Of a DNA stretch of 64,000 nt, positions 25,971 through 34,253 are shown one piece after another. This DNA comes from a bacterium (GTDB lineage: Bacteria > JAJVIF01): positions 833,353-897,352 of the forward strand of contig JAJVIF010000001.1 in assembly GCA_022072165.1 (NCBI GenBank), written 5' to 3'. Positions within the stretch are counted from its first letter, which is position 1. Every line of letters begins with the position of its first letter. A program made the position numbers and the translations under genes. Below the pieces are notes generated by a model, which worked only from the letters and a program-made list of their open reading frames with translations, did no database searches and had not been told where the DNA came from.

Positions 25971-27050
25971 ATGGGGGTCCCGCCACCCTACATCGCTGAA
26001 TTGCCACTGAAGGTCCCCGAGGCGGGGGCCTTTCGTCTGTTGCCCGGTCAAGTCCTGCGGGCGCGGGTGACCGCAGTGACGGGAGAAGGGGCGACTCTCG
26101 ATTTCGGCTACGCGTCGCTGCAGGTGAAGCTCGCGGTGGGAACCGAGCTCACCGCCGGTGCGCGCGTCCTGTTGCAGGTACAGAGTGTCGGTCCGGATCG
26201 CCTCCAAATCAGCCTGTTGCCCGAAGCCACACCTCCCCAGTCTGCTTCGGTGGCTCTGGCCGTACCGGACAGCGGGACCCTGCTCAGGAGTCTGGGCTTT
26301 CCACAGGATGATCCCCTGCTCGCCCTTGCCCGGCAGTTGCAGCAATCCCCGGCGGGTCAGGGCATCCCCAGTCCGGTGCTGGCGGCGCTGGTCCTGACCT
26401 TCGGTCCCGATGCTGACAAGCTCCTGCCACAGGTAGCGCAGCTGCTCAGGGAGCGGCGTACTGCATCTTCGGTAGCACTTCCATCGTCGCTCCTGCAACG
26501 GCAACAGGTGCCGGTCGGGGAATTCCTGGGATGGCTGGAAGCCCTGCTGCAGGAACGGACCGCGACACCTGAGTCAGTCCGCACTGGACTGGCGTCATGG
26601 CGCACCCTCCAGGACGATGGTGTCGCGACCCTGAGTCTCGCCCTCTCGGGGCTGGCAGGCCACCAGGTCCGGTACATGCGGAGTGAATCCAGGGACTGGT
26701 CCCTCGTGCTGGAAGAGCGCCCCTGGACATCGTCAGCTGAAGGAGCCGTGAGTCGCTTCCTCGCTCAAATGGAGCTGCCCCGCCTCGGAAACGTGAGTCT
26801 CCAATGCCTGTTAACGCCGGTGGTCTGCCTGGGGCGCTGTCATTGCTCCGAGGAAGCTGCTGGTGTCTTGCAGCCGGTGCTGGCGACAGCGGTCCAGCAA
26901 CTCACCGACCGGTTGGGGCGTCCGGTGCATCTGACCATCGATCATGCTCGACCCCAGAGTCCGTTGCAGGAGTGGCTGGATGAGCAACCCTGGCTTGCGC
27001 GTGGCCAGGCGCAGTCAGGGGCGGGAATCTGGGTGGATGAGTCGGTGTAG
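25971..27050 (+). CDS. FliK-like (hook-length control-type) domain protein
   Basis: 359 aa. I do not recognise a precise orthologue. The N-terminal part (LLPGQVLRARVTAVTGEGATLDFGY, shown here in pieces: LPGQVLRARV, TLDFGYASLQVKL, GARVLLQVQSV) resembles the beta-barrel domain seen in FliK-like proteins. The C-terminal part (MELPRLGNVSLQCLL, then a helix pair) resembles the FliK C-terminal domain, which contacts the flagellar export gate. The middle is Gln/Leu-rich. No other flagellar gene is in the window. It begins 18 nt after rdgB and converges on nuoN with stop codons 21 nt apart. Confidence 0.6.
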   Translation: MGVPPPYIAELPLKVPEAGAFRLLPGQVLRARVTAVTGEGATLDFGYASLQVKLAVGTELTAGARVLLQVQSVGPDRLQISLLPEATPPQSASVALAVPDSGTLLRSLGFPQDDPLLALARQLQQSPAGQGIPSPVLAALVLTFGPDADKLLPQVAQLLRERRTASSVALPSSLLQRQQVPVGEFLGWLEALLQERTATPESVRTGLASWRTLQDDGVATLSLALSGLAGHQVRYMRSESRDWSLVLEERPWTSSAEGAVSRFLAQMELPRLGNVSLQCLLTPVVCLGRCHCSEEAAGVLQPVLATAVQQLTDRLGRPVHLTIDHARPQSPLQEWLDEQPWLARGQAQSGAGIWVDESV

Positions 27051-27071
27051 CAAGTCAGCTGAACGAGAAGG

Positions 27072-28685
27072 CTACTTGCCCGCACGGGGAGTCATCGAGG
27101 GCTGCAGGCCATGGACTACCGGCGCGTAGACCGCGTTCAGTGCTTCCTGGACCTGCTGGTCCGGGAGGCTGGGACCGGGGAAGTAGCGCGCTTGCCCATT
27201 CCAGCGGGACGCCCGATACGCCATGTTGTAGATGAGTCCGGGCATGAGGCCGAGGACCAACAGCCAGACCATCACAGCCCGGGCTGCCAGACGTCCGGGA
27301 GCGGGTTCAGTGAGGGAGAGTTGCGCTTGTTCCGGCTCGAACCAGATAGCGACAATCACCCGCAGGTAGTAGTAGACACTCAGGACGCTGGTGAGGACCC
27401 CGAAGACGGCAAGATTGATGAATCCAGCACCGACCGCCGCATGAAAGACATAGGCCTTCCCGAAGAATCCAGCCAGGGGCGGGATCCCGGCCAGTGAGAA
27501 GAGGAGGATGGTGAGGGTCGTCGCCCAGCCAGGATGTCGCTGTCCCGCGCCGGCGAGATCGCTGATTTCCCAGCGTCCTTCCTTCCCCTGCAGCCAGGCG
27601 ATGAGCCCGAACGCCGCCACAATGGTAACCAGATAGGTCGACATGTAGAAGTAGATGGCGCTTTTTGCGAGGACCAGCGTCTGGAGCGAACTCATTGCCA
27701 GGATCCCCAGCAACAGATACCCGGCGTGGGCCACGGAGGAGTACGCCAGCAATCGTTTCAGATTGGTCTGGGCGAGGGCCTGCAGATTACCCAGGAGCAT
27801 GGTGGCGCCGGCGACGAGCGTCAGGCAGGCGGGCAGCGCGGATGGAAGCCCCGTGAAGAAGGGACCCGCCAGTTGCATCAGCGCGCCAAAGGCACCGACT
27901 TTCGCCAGTGCGGCCATGAGGCCGACCTGGCTGTCCGGCGCGCCTTCGTAGACATCCGGACTCCATGCATAGAACGGAAGAAGGCCGCCTTTGAAGAGAA
28001 GTCCTGTGAGGACCATGATGGCTCCGACTCCATACATACGGGAGTCGATCCTGGCGGTGTACAGCTGGTCGTACTGCACCGACCCGACACCGGCGTAGAT
28101 CAGGGCCATGCCGAAGACCATGATCGCCGAGGCGAGGGATCCCAGAATCAGGTACTTCAGTCCCGCTTCCCGGGACCGGCTGCTGTCCTTCCGCAGAGCG
28201 GCGAAGGTGTAGAGGGGCAGGGACAAAAGCTCCAGACCCAGAATCAGCACCAACAGGTGGGAGGCCTCTACCATGATGATGGCGCCCATGGCTGCGATCA
28301 GGGAGAGGGCGTAGAACTCGCTCCGTACGGCGGTCCAGATCTGCCGATGCCAGGTGAAGAGGTACCCCACTAACAGCGTGCCGAGGATGATGCCCCGCAG
28401 GATGCCGGTCCCTGCATCAATCGCCAGGAGTCCATCGAAGGCGACGAAATGGAGGTCATCCGGGGCCAGCTGCACATGCAGGGCAACATTGGTGAGCAAG
28501 GCGAGGATGACTGTCAGCAGGGCCACCAGCGCTTCGGTCCGGCGACGGACCGGCGGACTCGCCAGGGCCTCGATGGCGATGATCATGATGGCCCCGACCG
28601 CGAGCATCAGCTCCGGGACAATCATCTGCAGGGAACCGGTCAGCTCAATGAGCTGGGTAGGCGTCAGCACCGGGGAGTTATTCAT
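27072..28685 (-). CDS. nuoN: NADH-quinone oxidoreductase subunit N
   Basis: 537 aa. An antiporter-like membrane subunit of complex I that pumps protons. About 14 membrane segments. Diagnostic parts are LLGLELLSLPLYTF-like LILGLELLSLPLYTF, the KGGLLPFYAWSPDVYEGAP block with its lysine, TNLKRLLAYSSVAHAGYLLLG and GIPPLAGFFGK. The ATG at 28685 overlaps the end of nuoM by 8 nt, so translation is coupled. Last gene of the operon. Confidence 0.95.
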   Translation of the reverse strand: MNNSPVLTPTQLIELTGSLQMIVPELMLAVGAIMIIAIEALASPPVRRRTEALVALLTVILALLTNVALHVQLAPDDLHFVAFDGLLAIDAGTGILRGIILGTLLVGYLFTWHRQIWTAVRSEFYALSLIAAMGAIIMVEASHLLVLILGLELLSLPLYTFAALRKDSSRSREAGLKYLILGSLASAIMVFGMALIYAGVGSVQYDQLYTARIDSRMYGVGAIMVLTGLLFKGGLLPFYAWSPDVYEGAPDSQVGLMAALAKVGAFGALMQLAGPFFTGLPSALPACLTLVAGATMLLGNLQALAQTNLKRLLAYSSVAHAGYLLLGILAMSSLQTLVLAKSAIYFYMSTYLVTIVAAFGLIAWLQGKEGRWEISDLAGAGQRHPGWATTLTILLFSLAGIPPLAGFFGKAYVFHAAVGAGFINLAVFGVLTSVLSVYYYLRVIVAIWFEPEQAQLSLTEPAPGRLAARAVMVWLLVLGLMPGLIYNMAYRASRWNGQARYFPGPSLPDQQVQEALNAVYAPVVHGLQPSMTPRAGK

Positions 28686-30462
28686 TGGTCCCCTCCCCTG
28701 CCGGCTGATCGGCATCTGCGGCTTCGTCGCTCACCGGCGATTCCGGATCCGCCACGGGTTCAGTGTCTGTTGGAGTATCGATCGGCTCAGCGTCAGTGGT
28801 GGCAGCAGCGTCACTGGCGGATTCCCCGGACGCAACCGCATCCGTAACCTCAGCCGCATCTGTCTCCACTGGAGCAGCATCGGCAGGCTCGGCCGTCGGT
28901 GTAACTGCGGCTTTGGGGGCAAGTCGGCCAGGGATCTGACCAAACTCGTTGGTGGTGCTGAAGGCGATCAGATGCGAGATGCTCGGCCCCATGCTGCGGG
29001 TCACGACTGGAGAGAAGAGCCCCAACAAAACCATGAGGGCGAGGAGCGGCACGATGGCTGTCAGTTCGCCTGGTGTCAGATCGGTCAGCCGGGCATTGGC
29101 GCTGGTGGCATCGACTTTTCCGAGGAAGACTCGCTGGTAGAGCCAGAGCATGTAGATCGCGCCCCAGATGACGCCCGTCACCGAGAGGATCATCCACTCC
29201 CGACTCTGCTGGGCGACACCCATGAAGATCATGAACTCGCCAGGGAAGCCGTTGAGCCCTGGTAGTCCAATGCTCGCGAACAGAGTGATCCAGAAACAGA
29301 TCGCAAAGACCGGCATCACCTGGATGATGCCGCGAAACTCCGCAATCTCCCGGGTATGTCGGCGGTCGTACAGGAACCCGACCAGCATGAACAATGCCCC
29401 GGTCGTGATGCCGTGGTTGATCATCTGGAGCGTCGCGCCCGTGGCTCCGATTTCGTTGACCGCCAGGATCCCCAAGACCACGAAGCCCATGTGACTTACC
29501 GAGGAATACGCCACCAGTCGCTTGATGTCGGTCTGCGCCGCAGCAATCCAGGCGGCGTAGATGATGCCGATGATCGCCAGCGCAGCCAGCCAGGGAGCCC
29601 AGGCCGGAGTCGCCAGCGGAAACAGCGGCAGATTGAATCGGAGGAGCCCGTAGGTCCCCATTTTCAGCAGGACACCCGCCAACAGGATTGACCCCGCAGT
29701 AGGAGCGTCGGTGTGGGCGTCTGGCAGCCAGGTGTGGACCGGGAAGAGCGGCACTTTGATGGCGAAGGCCAGCGCGAACGCTCCAAAGAGCCACCACTGC
29801 TGCCCCGCAGTGAGCGATGTGATGCCGGGATCGGTCAGGAGGATGGTGTAGTCAAAGGACTTCGAAGCCGACACATGCCAGAGGGCGAAGATGGCGACCA
29901 GCATCAGCAGGGAGCCGATCATCGTGTAGACGAAGAACTTCATCGCGCTGTTAACCCGGTGCTGTCCTCCCCAGATGCCGATGAGGAAGTACATCGGAAT
30001 CAGGACCGCTTCCCAGAAGAGGTAGAAGAGGATCAGGTCCAGCGCGACAAAGACCCCAATCAGCGCGGTCTCCAGCCCCAACAGAAGCATGAGGAACTGC
30101 CGATAGCGCTTCGGCGTGTCCACCCCATGAGTCGAGCGAATCGCCAGTGGCATCAGGAGGGTCGTGAGGAGGACCAGCCAGAGGCTGATGCCATCAACCC
30201 CGACTTTCCAGGTCGCGCCCAGCCCGGGAATCCAGGGGTAACTTTCCACCAGTCGGAAGCCTGCCCCGCTGTCGCCAGAGAAGGTGAAGAGGAGGCCGAG
30301 GCTCGCGAGGAAGGTCAGGACCGCCGAGAGCTGGGCAGTCAGGAAGTGCTGCGGGTTGTTTTCCGATTTCTGAAAGTAGAGCGCCGCCACTCCAAGGAGG
30401 GGGAGCACCAGCAGGATGCTGATCCAGGCGGTTTGCACGTCGGTGCCGGGGGAGGCAGGCAT
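28678..30462 (-). CDS. nuoM: NADH-quinone oxidoreductase subunit M with long acidic tail
   Basis: 594 aa. Antiporter-like proton-pumping subunit: YLFWEAVLIPMYFLIG, KVPLFPVHTWLPDAHTDAP, GTYGLLRFNLPLF, DIKRLVAYSSVSHMG and LNGFPGEFMIF are all standard. After the last membrane helix the chain continues for about 78 residues (517-594) of Ala, Asp, Glu, Pro and Thr with about one lysine and over 20 acidic residues (for example AEPIDTPTDTEPVADPESP). Such a tail is not part of the usual subunit. It begins 5 nt after the nuoL stop. Confidence 0.95.
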   Translation of the reverse strand: MPASPGTDVQTAWISILLVLPLLGVAALYFQKSENNPQHFLTAQLSAVLTFLASLGLLFTFSGDSGAGFRLVESYPWIPGLGATWKVGVDGISLWLVLLTTLLMPLAIRSTHGVDTPKRYRQFLMLLLGLETALIGVFVALDLILFYLFWEAVLIPMYFLIGIWGGQHRVNSAMKFFVYTMIGSLLMLVAIFALWHVSASKSFDYTILLTDPGITSLTAGQQWWLFGAFALAFAIKVPLFPVHTWLPDAHTDAPTAGSILLAGVLLKMGTYGLLRFNLPLFPLATPAWAPWLAALAIIGIIYAAWIAAAQTDIKRLVAYSSVSHMGFVVLGILAVNEIGATGATLQMINHGITTGALFMLVGFLYDRRHTREIAEFRGIIQVMPVFAICFWITLFASIGLPGLNGFPGEFMIFMGVAQQSREWMILSVTGVIWGAIYMLWLYQRVFLGKVDATSANARLTDLTPGELTAIVPLLALMVLLGLFSPVVTRSMGPSISHLIAFSTTNEFGQIPGRLAPKAAVTPTAEPADAAPVETDAAEVTDAVASGESASDAAATTDAEPIDTPTDTEPVADPESPVSDEAADADQPAGEGTNE

Positions 30463-30467
30463 GGTGG

Positions 30468-32705
30468 TTATCCCCTCCCCTGCTGGCTGACGAGCCAGCC
30501 GATAAAGAGGAGGGCGACCAGCCCCGCCACGATGTAGAAGGCATAGAGCCGCAGGTAGCCGCCCTGCAGTCGGCGGGACTCCCGGCCGAAGGCAAGCGCG
30601 ACTCGTCCGCTCCCCTCCACGACGGTGTCGTCGATGAAGCCTTCATCGACACCCTTCCAGAGGGCATCAAACATGCGCATTCCCGGCCGGATGAAGAGCG
30701 CGTGATAGGCCTGATCGACCTTCCAGGCCTGGGACGCGAGGGCATACCACGTCGCCCACTGCTGTTTGTATCTGGCGGTCTGCGAAGGGTCAGTACCCCA
30801 AATGGAGCGTGCCAGGCTGATCCCGGCCAGTGCCAGGAGGGTGGAGATCAGATAGAACGGCCAGCTGTTGCCCCAGGTCGCATGCGGCAGGGCGATGGTT
30901 TTCGGCAGCAGGTCAGTCTCGCCATGCGTTTTGTCGTCGTGATGGTCATCCCCGTGATGATCCGCCCCCGCAGCCAGCGCGGCGGGCCCCCACAACGGCG
31001 TGTGCCCCGGCAGGGCGCGAGTCTGAAGAGCGATTACCTGCGCCTTGTGGACCACGGGAGCCAGATAGTGCTCGAACGGCATGAATACCGGGGCGAACAT
31101 CAGAAATCCACTGATGAGCGCGAGGCTCCCCAGCACCTGTAACGGCGCGATCATCGGCAGCGGCGATTCCAGGGATCCGTATGGTTGGTGGTGGGCTGCT
31201 GCACTGTGCGGGTCCGAAGCTGGCACACCACGCCAGGAACCGTGAAAGGTCAGGTAATACATCCGGAACATGTAAACCGCCGTCAGGAACGCGGTGACAT
31301 AGCCGAGGAGGATGACCAGCAGGCGGACCGTATCGGGCGCGAAGGGGTAGATCCAGCTTTCATGCAGGATGGCGTCTTTGGAGAAGAACCCGGCGGTCAG
31401 CGGGAATCCAGCGATGGCCAGACAGCTGACCAGCATCGTCCAGTGCGTCACCGGCATCCGCTCTTTTAGGCCGCCCATGTGACGCATGTCCTGCACCACG
31501 GCGGGGTCATGGGAGCCTGTCTCGTGTTCCATGCCGTGGATCACGGACCCCGCCCCCAGGAAGAGACAGGCCTTGAAGAAGGCATGGGTCATCAGGTGGA
31601 AGATCGCCGGAATGAAGGCCCCGAGGCCTGCTCCGATGAACATGAAACCGAGCTGCGAGATGGTGGAGTACGCCAGCACCCGCTTGATGTCGTACTGGGT
31701 GAGCGCGATGGTTGCGGCAAAAAAGGCCGTCAGCGCTGCGACGATTCCGATGACCGCCATCGTAGTGGGGCTCATCAGGAAGAGGAAGTTGGAGCGGACC
31801 ACCAGGTAGACACCGGCGGTCACCATAGTCGCGGCATGAATGAGGGCCGAGACTGGGGTCGGCCCCTCCATGGCATCAGGGAGCCAGACAAAGAGCGGAA
31901 TCTGCGCGCTCTTGCCGCTTGCTCCCAGGAAGAAGCAGAGGGTGATGGCCGTGACCAGCGCGAGAAGTTCGCCCCTGAGCAGGTAGTTTGAAGAGGTCAG
32001 CAGTTCCATCGCCCGGGGCAGGATGTCGGTGTACGCAGCAGTGATTTGCCCGGCGGCGTTCTGCCCAATGGGGCTGGCCAGGAGCAGTACCAGTCCGGTC
32101 ATGAAGAAGAAGTCCCCGACCCGGTTGACCAGGAAGGCTTTCTTGCCCGCCTGAGTCGCGGACCACTTCTCGTAGTAGAAGCCGATGAGGAGATACGAGG
32201 CGAGCCCGACTCCTTCCCAGCCCACAAACATCAGGACATAGTTGGCCGCCAGCACCAGCACCAGCATCAGACCGGTGAAGAGGTTGAGGTAGCTGAAGAA
32301 CCGGCTGTAGCCCAGGTCATCAACCCGCTTGCCATGACCAGCTGCGGGCTGATGGTGACCGTGGTCCGCTGGCTGATGCGGCGCCATGTACGCCGTGGCG
32401 TACCAGTGAATCAGGCTCCCGACCCCGGTGACGATCAGGGACATCACCAGGCTGAGCTGATCCAGCTGCAGGGCAAAGTCGATCGCAAGGGGTCCCGCGC
32501 TGATCCAGGGGAAGTAGGTGAAAACCAGGGGCTCAGTCAGGTGGAGATGACTGAGGAAAAGGATCAGGGTACAGAGAAAACTGCCAGCCACGGTCCCGAC
32601 CGCGATGGTCGCGACCTGGGAGGGGCGGAGTCCTTTAAACAGCCCCAGCACCACAAACCCCAACAGGGGCAGCAGCGGGATGCTGAGGGCCAGTACCTGA
32701 TCCAT
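30468..32705 (-). CDS. nuoL: NADH-quinone oxidoreductase subunit L with His-rich loops
   Basis: 745 aa. The distal proton-pumping subunit with the long lateral helix near the C-terminus. Markers are GWEGVGLASYLLIGFYY, KSAQIPLFVWLPDAMEGPTP, VSALIHAATMVTAGVYL, DIKRVLAYSTISQLG and LTAGFFSKD. Two hydrophilic loops are rich in His: residues 109-125 (five His) and 581-596 (ADHHGDDHHDDKTHGE). These could bind metal ions, but that is inference. About 130 nt of structured spacer separates it from nuoK. Confidence 0.95.
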   Translation of the reverse strand: MDQVLALSIPLLPLLGFVVLGLFKGLRPSQVATIAVGTVAGSFLCTLILFLSHLHLTEPLVFTYFPWISAGPLAIDFALQLDQLSLVMSLIVTGVGSLIHWYATAYMAPHQPADHGHHQPAAGHGKRVDDLGYSRFFSYLNLFTGLMLVLVLAANYVLMFVGWEGVGLASYLLIGFYYEKWSATQAGKKAFLVNRVGDFFFMTGLVLLLASPIGQNAAGQITAAYTDILPRAMELLTSSNYLLRGELLALVTAITLCFFLGASGKSAQIPLFVWLPDAMEGPTPVSALIHAATMVTAGVYLVVRSNFLFLMSPTTMAVIGIVAALTAFFAATIALTQYDIKRVLAYSTISQLGFMFIGAGLGAFIPAIFHLMTHAFFKACLFLGAGSVIHGMEHETGSHDPAVVQDMRHMGGLKERMPVTHWTMLVSCLAIAGFPLTAGFFSKDAILHESWIYPFAPDTVRLLVILLGYVTAFLTAVYMFRMYYLTFHGSWRGVPASDPHSAAAHHQPYGSLESPLPMIAPLQVLGSLALISGFLMFAPVFMPFEHYLAPVVHKAQVIALQTRALPGHTPLWGPAALAAGADHHGDDHHDDKTHGETDLLPKTIALPHATWGNSWPFYLISTLLALAGISLARSIWGTDPSQTARYKQQWATWYALASQAWKVDQAYHALFIRPGMRMFDALWKGVDEGFIDDTVVEGSGRVALAFGRESRRLQGGYLRLYAFYIVAGLVALLFIGWLVSQQGRG

Positions 32706-32758
32706 AAGTGCGTCGACTCCTCGTCCGCCAGCGGCTTCCCGCGAAGGGAATCCGCCGG

Positions 32759-32837
32759 TCCGCCCGGGTGACGCCAGCGGGCGGAGGGTGTGTGGGGACT
32801 ACCGATGCCTCTGCGCCAATCTGCAGGCGGCGCAGAG
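32759..32837 (-). other. stem-loops in the nuoK-nuoL spacer
   Basis: The only long gap in the nuo operon (32706-32838) holds two clear inverted repeats: TCCGCCC / GGGCGGA (32759-32765, 32779-32785) and a perfect 9-bp CTCTGCGCC / GGCGCAGAG (32809-32817, 32829-32837), which abuts the nuoK stop. Neither has a T tract, so mRNA processing or stabilisation is more likely than termination. Confidence 0.5.
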
Positions 32838-32838
32838 C

Positions 32839-33168
32839 TTACCCGTGCAGTTCGTGGAGTTCATCCACATCGGCACGGGGGGTTGCTTTAAAGATCATGA
32901 CCACCAGGGCGAGGCCCACACCGACTTCGGCGGCAGCAATCGCCATGATCATGAGGGCGATCACCTGCGCCTCCAGGTGGAGCCCGCCATACATCCGGGC
33001 ACTGGTCACCAGAGCCAGATTGGCGGCGTTCAGCATGAGCTCGATGCTCATCAGCACCACCAGCGGATTCCGTCGCAGCAGGACGCCGGCGAGGCCAATG
33101 ATGGCGAGCAGCGTACTGATGATCAGCAGGCAGGACTGGGCGGTGGGAGCAGGCAGGAGGGTTGGCAT
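32839..33168 (-). CDS. nuoK: NADH-quinone oxidoreductase subunit K
   Basis: 109 aa, three membrane helices; matches the MrpC-like subunit. Typical parts are GLAGVLLRRNPLVVLMSIELMLNAANLAL with the conserved membrane Glu in IELMLN, and VIALMIMAIAAAEVGVGLAL with the second Glu. Ends EELHELHG-like DELHELHG. Separated by 24 nt from nuoJ. Confidence 0.95.
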   Translation of the reverse strand: MPTLLPAPTAQSCLLIISTLLAIIGLAGVLLRRNPLVVLMSIELMLNAANLALVTSARMYGGLHLEAQVIALMIMAIAAAEVGVGLALVVMIFKATPRADVDELHELHG

Positions 33169-33192
33169 AGGTCAGTTCGTCACGAGCCCGGG

Positions 33193-33741
33193 CTAATGCG
33201 CGGTCGTGGAGCCCTCCAGTTCCTCGGGATCGAGGTCAAAATTGGGTTCCGGCTCAGCTTCCCGTGTCAGGTAGATCGCGGCGACCAGGGAGACCAGCAG
33301 CAGGAGCCCCGCCAGCTGGAAGAGGTAGATGTACTTGCCCAGCAGGATGCCGCCGATCCCTTCCGGGGTGCCATCGACCGGCATCATGCGCGGCGCGAGG
33401 GGAAAGCGGATAAGCATCTGCTGTAGCCCGAGCCCCAGGGCGATCAGGAGTCCCAGTCCCCACGGGCGCATCCAGGCCAGGGCATCGGCGGCCAGGGGCG
33501 CAACTGGAAAGTTCATCATCGCCAGCAGAAAGAGGACGACAATCGCTCCCGCGTAGACCACCAGCTGCACGAAGCCGACGAACGGCGCGGCGAGCAGGAG
33601 ATAAATCAGTCCCAGGGTCACCATCGTGACGAGGAGGCCCAGGGCGGCACGAATGGGGTCGCGGTGCAGCACCATCGACAATGCTCCGGCAATCGCCAGG
33701 ACACCCAGGAGGAACAGGACCGCGACTTCCAGCCAGCCCAT
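33193..33741 (-). CDS. nuoJ: NADH-quinone oxidoreductase subunit J
   Basis: 182 aa with five predicted membrane helices. The segment FVGFVQLVVYAGAIVVLFLLAMM contains the pi-bulge helix that takes part in coupling. It ends in a short acidic tail (NFDLDPEELEGS). The ATG shares one base with the nuoI stop (TGATG), so it is translated with it. Confidence 0.95.
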   Translation of the reverse strand: MGWLEVAVLFLLGVLAIAGALSMVLHRDPIRAALGLLVTMVTLGLIYLLLAAPFVGFVQLVVYAGAIVVLFLLAMMNFPVAPLAADALAWMRPWGLGLLIALGLGLQQMLIRFPLAPRMMPVDGTPEGIGGILLGKYIYLFQLAGLLLLVSLVAAIYLTREAEPEPNFDLDPEELEGSTTAH

Positions 33742-34253
33742 CAGAAGCCCATCCCCCCGACGTACAGATTTTCGCCGAAGCCCTGATCCGCCTTCACCAG
33801 CAGATCGTCCTTATGGACAATGAACTTGTCCCGACGATCCATGGCGAGCTCGTAGTTCTGTTTCAGGACGACGGCTTCCACAGGGCAGGCATCTTCGCAA
33901 AAGCCGCAGAAGATGCAACGGAGCAGGTTGATTTCGTAGGTTTTGGCGTAGCGCTCGCCGGGACTCACGGGATGCGCCGGGTCGTTTTCAGCCGCTTCCA
34001 CAAAGATGGCATCAGCGGGACAGGCCGCCGAACAGAGATGGCAGCCGACACAGCGCTCCAGCCCATCGGCATAGCGCTGGAGCACATGCAGCCCCCGATG
34101 TCGCAGTGCGACGGGCTTTTTCTGCTCGGGATACTGATAGGTAACTGCCGGACCCCAGAAGTGCCGGAAGGTGGCACCCATGCCCGACAAAATGGCTGAA
34201 ATCGCAGGACCTGCCTCACGCCAAAAGGCGCGGGCATCGTCGCGGATGGTCAT
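33741..34253 (-). CDS. nuoI: NADH-quinone oxidoreductase subunit I (two 4Fe-4S clusters)
   Basis: 170 aa. Carries the N6a and N6b clusters that pass electrons towards NuoB. Two ferredoxin motifs are seen: CVGCHLCSAACP and CIFCGFCEDACPVEAV. The N-terminal amphipathic region and YPEQKKPV agree with the family. The ATG overlaps the stop of the HEAT-like gene (ATGA), an unusual neighbour inserted between nuoH and nuoI. Confidence 0.96.
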   Translation of the reverse strand: MTIRDDARAFWREAGPAISAILSGMGATFRHFWGPAVTYQYPEQKKPVALRHRGLHVLQRYADGLERCVGCHLCSAACPADAIFVEAAENDPAHPVSPGERYAKTYEINLLRCIFCGFCEDACPVEAVVLKQNYELAMDRRDKFIVHKDDLLVKADQGFGENLYVGGMGF

